DNA of 47,305 nt from Burkholderiales bacterium (GTDB taxonomy: Bacteria > Pseudomonadota > Gammaproteobacteria > Burkholderiales > Ga0077523): contig JAIEQG010000074.1 in NCBI GenBank assembly GCA_019747905.1, positions 1-47,305 on the forward strand. Direction: 5' to 3'. Position numbers and translations under genes: made by a program. Below are positions 42,267 to 47,305 of this stretch, piece by piece. How positions within the stretch are numbered: position 1 is the stretch's first letter; the number at the start of each line of letters is the position of its first letter. Under the pieces are notes generated by a model. That model was not told the DNA's origin, made no database searches, and worked only from the letters and a program-made list of their open reading frames with translations.

Positions 42267-42723
42267 CGTCGCCTCTCGTCCCCTGCGCCGACGCCTGCTT
42301 GCTACCTGTGCCGTGGCACTGGCAGCCCTGTGGCTGCCGCTGCGCGCCATCGCCGCGGACCGCAACACTTCCGCGTTCGACGCGAAGGCCATGAGCGATG
42401 CGCTCCGTTCGATCGGCGCGGCCGACGCGATCGAGAGCGATCAGGTGGTCATCAAGGCGCCGGACATCGCCGAGAACAGCGCGATCGTTCACATCGAGGT
42501 CGAATCGAAGTTGCCGGGCACGCAGAGCATCTGGGTATTCGCCGAGAAGAATCCACAGCCGCTGGTCGCTCAGTTCGACCTGCTGCCGGGCATCGATCCG
42601 TTCGTCGCGGTGCGCATCAAGATGGCCGAGTCCGCGTTCGTGCGCGCCGTGGTCAAGGCCGACGGCAAGTTCTGGTTCGCCCAGAAGGAGACCAAGGTGA
42701 CTTTGGGCGGTTGCGCCGGATAG
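42256..42723 (+). CDS. soxY: Thiosulfate-binding sulfur carrier SoxY
   Basis: SoxY holds sulfur intermediates on a C-terminal Cys in the periplasm. The product has 155 residues. The twin-arginine-type leader is RPLRRRLLATCAVALAA. The body matches SoxY: VIKAPDIAENSAIVHIEV and PGTQSIWVFAEKNPQPL. The protein ends VTLGGCAG, equivalent to the family GGCGG arm that carries the substrate. The Gly-to-Ala change is conservative. It is exported with SoxZ, which is next. Confidence 0.94.
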   Translation: MDFDVASRPLRRRLLATCAVALAALWLPLRAIAADRNTSAFDAKAMSDALRSIGAADAIESDQVVIKAPDIAENSAIVHIEVESKLPGTQSIWVFAEKNPQPLVAQFDLLPGIDPFVAVRIKMAESAFVRAVVKADGKFWFAQKETKVTLGGCAG

Positions 42724-42739
42724 AGCCCAGTACCAGCCG

Positions 42740-43054
42740 ATGGCCGACACGATCAAGATGCGCATCACGCTCGAAGGCGATACCGCCTTCGTGAAGGTGC
42801 TCATGCCCCATCCCATGGAAACCGGGCTGCGCACCGACCCCAAGACCAACGAACTGGTGCCGAAGCACTTTATCCAGCACGTGGTGGCCACACACAACGG
42901 CCGCCCGGTGCTCGATGCGCAGTGGAGCCAGGCGGTATCGAAGAATCCGTTCCTCGAGTTCCGTGTGCGTGGCGCGAAACCGGGCGACAAGATCGGCGTC
43001 GCGTGGGAAGACAATCGCGGCGAGAACAACGCGCTGGAGGTGGCGATCAAGTGA
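42740..43054 (+). CDS. soxZ: Thiosulfate oxidation carrier SoxZ
   Basis: SoxZ partners SoxY and has no signal peptide of its own; it is carried out with SoxY by the Tat system. The product has 104 residues. MADTIKMRITLEGDTAFVKV and MPHPMETGLRTDPKTNELV are followed by the family ending GDKIGVAWEDNRGENN. It lies 16 bp after soxY, and its stop overlaps the soxA GTG start by 4 bp. Confidence 0.95.
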   Translation: MADTIKMRITLEGDTAFVKVLMPHPMETGLRTDPKTNELVPKHFIQHVVATHNGRPVLDAQWSQAVSKNPFLEFRVRGAKPGDKIGVAWEDNRGENNALEVAIK

Positions 43055-43881
43055 ACGCCCGGTTTGCTCTCGCGGGCTGTGCGCTGCTCGCGTTCGGAGC
43101 CTCGGTCGCGGCGGCCTCGCCGGAAGAGGATCGCACGGCGTTCGTGCGCACCTTCCAGCAGCGCTTTCCCGGCATAGCGCTCGACGACTACGTGCACGGC
43201 GGTTTCATGTTCAGCCGCGCGAGCCGCAGCCACTACGACGACATCATGGCGTTCCCGCCATTCCTCGGCGACATCGAACGCGGCAAGGTGCTGTGGGATA
43301 CCCCGTTTCGCAACGGCCGGACTTACGCGGAGTGCCTGCCCGACGGCGGCCGCAACCTCGCAGGGACCTATCCGCGGTTCAGCGCCGCCGAGAATCGCGT
43401 GATCACCTTCGAGATGCTCCTGAACCGCTGCCGCCGCGACAACGGCGAAGCCGAGTATCGCTACGACGACCGTGCCACCATGGGCGTGTTGACGGCCTAC
43501 GCGCGCAGCCTGTCCGACGGCATGCGCATGGACATCAAGGTGGACGGCGCGGCGGCGCTCGCCAAGTACGAGGAAGGGCGGCGCCTGTTCTTCCGCCGCA
43601 TCGGCCAGATGAACTTCGCGTGCTCCAATTGCCACCTCGACAACGCCGGGAAGGTGATGCGCATGGAGACCATTTCGCCGGCCGTCGGCCAGGCGGTGCA
43701 CTTTCCGGTCTTTCGCGGCGGGGACGAGCTCTACACGCTGCACATGCGCTACACGCGCTGCATGATGCAGGTGCGTGCCCAGCCCTTTCCGGCGGGTAGC
43801 GAGGCCTTCAACAACCTCGAGTATTTCCATTCGTACCTGAGCAACGGACTGCCGCTCCAGGCGTCGGTATACCGGCGGTGA
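43051..43881 (+). CDS. soxA: Sulfur oxidation cytochrome c SoxA (single CxxCH heme)
   Basis: SoxA is the catalytic subunit of SoxXA. From GTG 43051 the product has 276 residues with a signal peptide (MNARFALAGCALLAFGAS). Only one heme-binding motif is present, CSNCH in MNFACSNCHLDNAGKV. The N-terminal site that is CxxCH in di-heme SoxA reads YAECLPDGGRN. The cysteine heme ligand lies in RYTRCMMQVRAQPF, followed by NNLEYFHSYLSNGLPL, the family ending. This corresponds to the mono-heme SoxA class. soxB does not follow in this window. Confidence 0.94.
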   Translation: MNARFALAGCALLAFGASVAAASPEEDRTAFVRTFQQRFPGIALDDYVHGGFMFSRASRSHYDDIMAFPPFLGDIERGKVLWDTPFRNGRTYAECLPDGGRNLAGTYPRFSAAENRVITFEMLLNRCRRDNGEAEYRYDDRATMGVLTAYARSLSDGMRMDIKVDGAAALAKYEEGRRLFFRRIGQMNFACSNCHLDNAGKVMRMETISPAVGQAVHFPVFRGGDELYTLHMRYTRCMMQVRAQPFPAGSEAFNNLEYFHSYLSNGLPLQASVYRR

Positions 43882-43923
43882 CGCCGGCGGCTGCCGCGGC
43901 CTGAGCCAGCGATCGTCACGCCC

Positions 43924-45186
43924 ATGGACATCGGTGCCCAGCTCGAACGCGCCATGGCATTGCAGACGGAGGGGCGCCTCGACGAGGCAGCTGCAATCTA
44001 CGACGCGGTACTCGCGCAGGAACCCGGCAACGCCGATGCCACCTATTGCCTCGGGCTGATCGATCTCAACCGCCGTCGCTTCGACACCGCCGAGCGTCGC
44101 TTCGGCACGCTGATCGATGGCGGCATCCACAACGCCCGCGTGTTGAACGCCATGGGTGTGGCCACGCTGGCACACGGACGCTACCGCGATGCGCTCGCGT
44201 GGCACGACCGGGCGCTGGCGGCCGACCCCGAGTTTCCCGAGGCGCACGTCAACCGCGGCCTCATGCTGCTGCGCGCCGGCCGCTACCCCGAAGGATTCGC
44301 GGAGTTCGAATGGCGCTGGCGCATTCCGTGGCGCCGGCCGGCGCCGCGCGACCCGCAACGATTGCTCACTGCGCAGACCCTGACCGAAGGCAAGACGGTG
44401 TTGATCCACGTCGAGCAAGGCCTCGGCGACATGATCCAGTTCGCCCGCTATCTCACCCTCTTGCGCGAGCGCGGCATGACCATCGTGCTGGAGGTGCAGC
44501 CCGAACTGGTGGGGCTGCTGGACGAGAGCGGCTGCGCGGACTGGGTGGTGGCGCAAGGCGAGCCGCTGCCGGACTACGACGTGCATTGTCCCGTGGCGAC
44601 GTTGCCGCTGGTGTTCGGCACCACGGTCGAGAGCATTCCGGCCGCGGTCCCGTATCTCTACACCGACCCAGAGCGCGACCGCCGCTGGAGCGATCTGCTC
44701 GGTCGCGAAGGGCCGCGCGTGGGGCTGGTGTGGGGCGGCAATCCGAACAACCCGACCGATGCGGATCGCTCCACCACGCTGGAGGAACTCAATCCCCTCG
44801 CCACCGTGGCCGGCATTCGCTGGTTCTCGTTGCAGAAGGGGCCACAGGCAGCCACGCTCGCGCAGAATCCGCAGTGGCGCTTCATGGTGGATCTGGCGCC
44901 GCAGCTCACGGATTTCCGGGAAACCGCATCGGCCCTGCGCAACCTCGATCTCGTCATCACCGTCGATACGGCCGTGGCGCACCTCGCCGGCGCGCTGGCG
45001 CTGCCCACGTGGCTGCTGATCCAGAAACCGTGCGACTGGCGCTGGCTGGAGGCAGGCGGTGCCACCGCGTGGTATCCGTCCATGCGCATCTTCCGCCAGG
45101 ACGAGCCGCGTCAATGGCAACCGGTGGTGCACCAGGTCCGCGCGGCACTCCTGCAGTTCCAGGACGACTCGAGCCGCCTGCCGTGA
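43924..45186 (+). CDS. TPR-containing glycosyltransferase-like protein
   Basis: This is a 420-residue protein. The N-terminal third (residues 1-115) is made of about three TPR repeats (ALQTEGRLDEAAAIYDAVL, ALAWHDRALAADPEFPEAH). The rest resembles GT9/heptosyltransferase-like folds: VLIHVEQGLGDMIQFARYL, PRVGLVWGGNPNNPTD, WFSLQKGP and TVDTAVAHLAGAL. It lies 42 bp after soxA and 13 bp before another TPR-glycosyltransferase. The acceptor is unknown; protein or cell-surface glycan modification is possible. No signal peptide is seen, so it is probably cytoplasmic. Confidence 0.88.
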   Translation: MDIGAQLERAMALQTEGRLDEAAAIYDAVLAQEPGNADATYCLGLIDLNRRRFDTAERRFGTLIDGGIHNARVLNAMGVATLAHGRYRDALAWHDRALAADPEFPEAHVNRGLMLLRAGRYPEGFAEFEWRWRIPWRRPAPRDPQRLLTAQTLTEGKTVLIHVEQGLGDMIQFARYLTLLRERGMTIVLEVQPELVGLLDESGCADWVVAQGEPLPDYDVHCPVATLPLVFGTTVESIPAAVPYLYTDPERDRRWSDLLGREGPRVGLVWGGNPNNPTDADRSTTLEELNPLATVAGIRWFSLQKGPQAATLAQNPQWRFMVDLAPQLTDFRETASALRNLDLVITVDTAVAHLAGALALPTWLLIQKPCDWRWLEAGGATAWYPSMRIFRQDEPRQWQPVVHQVRAALLQFQDDSSRLP

Positions 45187-45199
45187 GCAGCGTGCCGCC

Positions 45200-47188
45200 A
45201 TGCTGAGCTGGCTGCGCAGAAAGTCCGCGCCCGCCGCGATCCGCGCGAGCGTCGAAGAAGCCGGCCGTGCCTTGAACGCCGGGGAGGATGCGCACGCGAT
45301 CGAACTGCTCGAGGCGCACTTGCGGCGCCATCCCGGTGATCCGCAGGCACTGCAGTTGCGCGCCGTGGCCGCCTGTCGCGCCGGCGATTTCCCGTTGGCG
45401 GAACAGCACCTGGCGGCCGCCACGAAACTCGACCCGAACTGGCCCGACCCGTCGCTCACCCTGGCGGAAGTCCATCTGCACCACGCACGCTACGACGCCG
45501 CCGTAGATGCGCTGCGCGCGGCGCTCGCCGCGGCCCCGCAACGCATCGATGCACGCCGCCGGCTGATGTTCGCGCTCGGCATGGCCGGCCGGCAGTCGGA
45601 GGCCTTGCAGGTCTACGTGGCGTTGCGCCTGCGCGCCCAGGGTTTCGATCCGCCGGACAATCCGGCTGCCGCATTGATGGCGCAGGCGCGGTTCGTCGAC
45701 GCCGAAGCGTTTCTCGAAGGCCAGTTGCGGCACCAGCCGAACGCTGCGCGGCTGCACCTTTTCCTGGGCATCGCACGCGAAGCACGCGGACAGCGCGGCC
45801 CGGCAGCGCAAGCGTATCGCGAGGCCTTGCGGGTCGACCCCGCCTTCTCGCCCGCGCTGCGCCGCCTGGGTTTCGCGCTGGAATCGGACGGCCGCATGGA
45901 CGAAGCGATGCAGAGCTATCGCGCCGCGGTGGAGCATGCCCCCGACGACCCCGGCGCGCTCAGCGACTACCTGGCGATCCTGCATTACCTGCCGGACATC
46001 CCGCGCGAGGAATTCGAGCGCTCGTATCGTGCGTGGGACGAGCGTTTCGCGCGCCCGCTGATGCACGACCTGCCGAAACCGGCCAACACGCCTGTTCCGG
46101 ATCGCCGGTTGCGTGTCGGTTACGTCTCAGCCGACTACTTCAGTCACGTCACCCGCCACTTCATCGAGCCGGTGCTGCAGCACCACGATCGGCTGCAGTT
46201 CGACGTCTACTGCTACGACAACAGTCCGGTGGACGACGCCGTCACACAGCGCCTGCGCGCTCTGCCACTGGCATGGCGTGCCTGTCAGGACATGGACGAT
46301 GCCACACTCGCCCGCACCATCCGCGACGACGGCATCGACATCCTCGTGGATCTCAACGGTCACCTGCCCGGTCATCGGCTGGCTGCGTTCGCGCGTCGTC
46401 CGGCACCGGTCCAGATGACCTGGCTCGGCTATCCCAACACGACCGGGCTCACCGCCATCGACTACTGGATCACCGACAGCGTGATCGCGGACGATCTGGC
46501 GCAACAGCATCACTCGGAGAAGCTGCTACCCCTCGGTGGATTCTTCATGCCGTTTCGTCCGGGACCATTGCCAGAGGTGGCACCGGTTCCGCCGTCGGCG
46601 CGAGGCGCCGCGACGACCTTCGGCAGCTTCAATCTCTATCCCAAGCTCAACGCGCGCGTCTTCGACACCTGGTCACGCATCCTGCTCGCGCTGCCGGATT
46701 CGCGGCTCGAACTCTTCGCCATTCCCTCGACCGCCCACGACGTCGTGCGCCAGGCGTTCGCCGAGCGCGGCATCGACGCATCCAGGTTGAGCGTCCGCGA
46801 CCGCATCGACCACGACGCGTTTCTCACCGCCCATGGTGACGTCGACCTCGCGCTCGATCCGTTTCCCTGCGTCGGAACCACCACGACGCTGTTCACTCTG
46901 GCCATGGGCGTGCCGCTGGTCACGCTGGCGGGTCGCACGCACGCCTCGCGCGTATCGGCGAGTGCGCTGGCGCAGGTGGGCCTAGAGCGGCTCGTCGCCC
47001 GCGACGTCGATCACTACGTCAGCCTGGCCATCGAAACGGCGCGCGATCCGGCGTTCCTGAAGGAATGCCGGGCAACGCTACGCTCGCGACTGGCCGATTC
47101 GTCCATCCAGGACGAGGCCGGGTTCACGCACGGCCTGGAACGTGCCTACCGTGAGACCTGGCGCAGCTGGTGCCGCACGGAGGTGTGA
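45200..47188 (+). CDS. TPR and O-GlcNAc transferase-like (SPINDLY/GT41) protein
   Basis: This 662-residue protein starts at ATG 45200 (MLSWLRRKSAPAAIRASVEE). The N-terminal half has about six TPRs (AIELLEAHLRRHPGDPQAL, AYREALRVDPAFSPALRRLG). The C-terminal half is the GT41 domain: RLRVGYVSADYFSHVTRHFI, DILVDLNGHLPGHRLAAFA, PVQMTWLGYPNTTGL, FGSFNLYPKLN and LDPFPCVGTTTTLFTLAMG. In eukaryotes this family transfers GlcNAc or fucose to Ser/Thr; in bacteria roles include protein glycosylation. Sugar donor and acceptor are unknown. It is paired with the upstream TPR-GT. Confidence 0.92.
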   Translation: MLSWLRRKSAPAAIRASVEEAGRALNAGEDAHAIELLEAHLRRHPGDPQALQLRAVAACRAGDFPLAEQHLAAATKLDPNWPDPSLTLAEVHLHHARYDAAVDALRAALAAAPQRIDARRRLMFALGMAGRQSEALQVYVALRLRAQGFDPPDNPAAALMAQARFVDAEAFLEGQLRHQPNAARLHLFLGIAREARGQRGPAAQAYREALRVDPAFSPALRRLGFALESDGRMDEAMQSYRAAVEHAPDDPGALSDYLAILHYLPDIPREEFERSYRAWDERFARPLMHDLPKPANTPVPDRRLRVGYVSADYFSHVTRHFIEPVLQHHDRLQFDVYCYDNSPVDDAVTQRLRALPLAWRACQDMDDATLARTIRDDGIDILVDLNGHLPGHRLAAFARRPAPVQMTWLGYPNTTGLTAIDYWITDSVIADDLAQQHHSEKLLPLGGFFMPFRPGPLPEVAPVPPSARGAATTFGSFNLYPKLNARVFDTWSRILLALPDSRLELFAIPSTAHDVVRQAFAERGIDASRLSVRDRIDHDAFLTAHGDVDLALDPFPCVGTTTTLFTLAMGVPLVTLAGRTHASRVSASALAQVGLERLVARDVDHYVSLAIETARDPAFLKECRATLRSRLADSSIQDEAGFTHGLERAYRETWRSWCRTEV

Positions 47189-47217
47189 CGTACCCCCCGT
47201 TGGGCCTGCGACCTCTG
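47189..47217 (+). repeat. Type A element, short remnant (copy 10)
   Basis: TGACGTACCCCCCGTTGGGC starts at the stop codon of the GT41 gene (47186-47188) and runs on as CTGCGACCTC. This is the first third of the type A element in the usual position and orientation. The remainder is missing. Confidence 0.6.
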
Positions 47218-47229
47218 TTGTGCTGAGAC

Positions 47230-47305
47230 CTACTTCTTCTTCGCGAGCCGGACCACCAGTCCCTTGGTCACGTTCTCGATGAAACCGGCGCTGTACCCGA
47301 GCTCC
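47230..47305 (-). CDS. 3' end of an unidentified gene, start outside window
   Basis: The minus-strand frame is open from the window edge to a TAG stop at 47230-47232. It encodes 24 visible residues: ELGYSAGFIENVTKG and then LVVRLAKKK. The Lys-rich end and convergent position suggest a real gene terminus. The fragment is too short to assign a family. Confidence 0.4.
   Translation of the reverse strand, partial: ELGYSAGFIENVTKGLVVRLAKKK

Noticed and set aside
42187..45459. Minus-strand open frame of 1090 codons
   Set aside because: It lies opposite soxYZA and the TPR-glycosyltransferases, which are certain. The translation is low-complexity and lacks domains.

Overview
The window is 47.3 kb of a high-GC (mid-60s percent by eye) Gram-negative chromosome, most likely an aerobic, sulfur-oxidising betaproteobacterium. 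I infer this from petABC followed by sspA and sspB, slt next to an NDUFA9-like gene, glutathione transferase and cca, the coq7/tusA/M48 peptidase/moaC neighbourhood, and a soxXYZA cluster. Taxonomy below class level cannot be read from the sequence alone. Most genes are ordinary core genes; the unusual content lies between and around them.

Layout. 1-3.6 kb: the 3' part of rpe, a possible trp leader peptide/attenuator, trpE, and a PhoQ-like sensor kinase with no adjacent response regulator. 3.68-5.32 kb: an IS1182-type insertion sequence with recognisable terminal inverted repeats, abutting the last 45 codons of an EAL-domain gene. 5.44-5.64 kb: eleven perfect GGGGCTA heptamers facing a 17-bp array of the complementary motif. 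5.7-14.1 kb: a phosphate/polyphosphate block (yggX, ppk, a Liv-type binding protein, CYTH-CHAD, sixA, ppx, phoU). 14.2-21.5 kb: rpiA, then ilvA-slt, and NDUFA9-like/GST/cca. 21.6-24.2 kb: a secreted EF-hand protein, a Nu-class-like GST and a Ser/Thr kinase fused to a cyclic-nucleotide-binding domain. 24.3-26.8 kb: sucC-sucD-usp on the minus strand. 27.0-27.2 kb: a predicted sigma-54-driven small RNA. 27.2-30.6 kb: alkaline phosphatase, a small secreted protein and a C-terminal processing protease. 30.8-32.3 kb: a small accessory patch (SIR2-like protein, a hypothetical gene, tRNA-Thr). 32.4-36.1 kb: petA-petB-petC and sspA-sspB. 36.5-38.4 kb: OsmC-like, coq7, tusA, rhodanese. 38.4-41.8 kb: a second kinase-cNMP paralogue, BepA-like protease, moaC. 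41.9-43.9 kb: soxXYZA. 43.9-47.2 kb: two TPR-glycosyltransferases. The window ends in the 3' end of an unidentified minus-strand gene.

How the genes fit together. The phosphate block brings together polyphosphate synthesis (ppk), degradation (ppx), a probable polyphosphate-binding CHAD protein and PhoU. Thiosulfate oxidation by SoxXA/YZ would feed electrons into the respiratory chain represented by petABC and coq7. The tusA-rhodanese-kinase operon links sulfur carriers to a nucleotide-sensing kinase. soxB and soxCD are not in the window.

The best candidates for something undescribed are: the sigma-54 small RNA at about 27076-27184, which carries two identical anti-Shine-Dalgarno-like TCTCCTCCCCC motifs; the opposing G-rich/C-rich repeat arrays at 5439-5640; the kinase-rhodanese-TusA operon and its non-RD paralogue; and a family of 70-79 bp GC-rich elements that usually begin just after stop codons.
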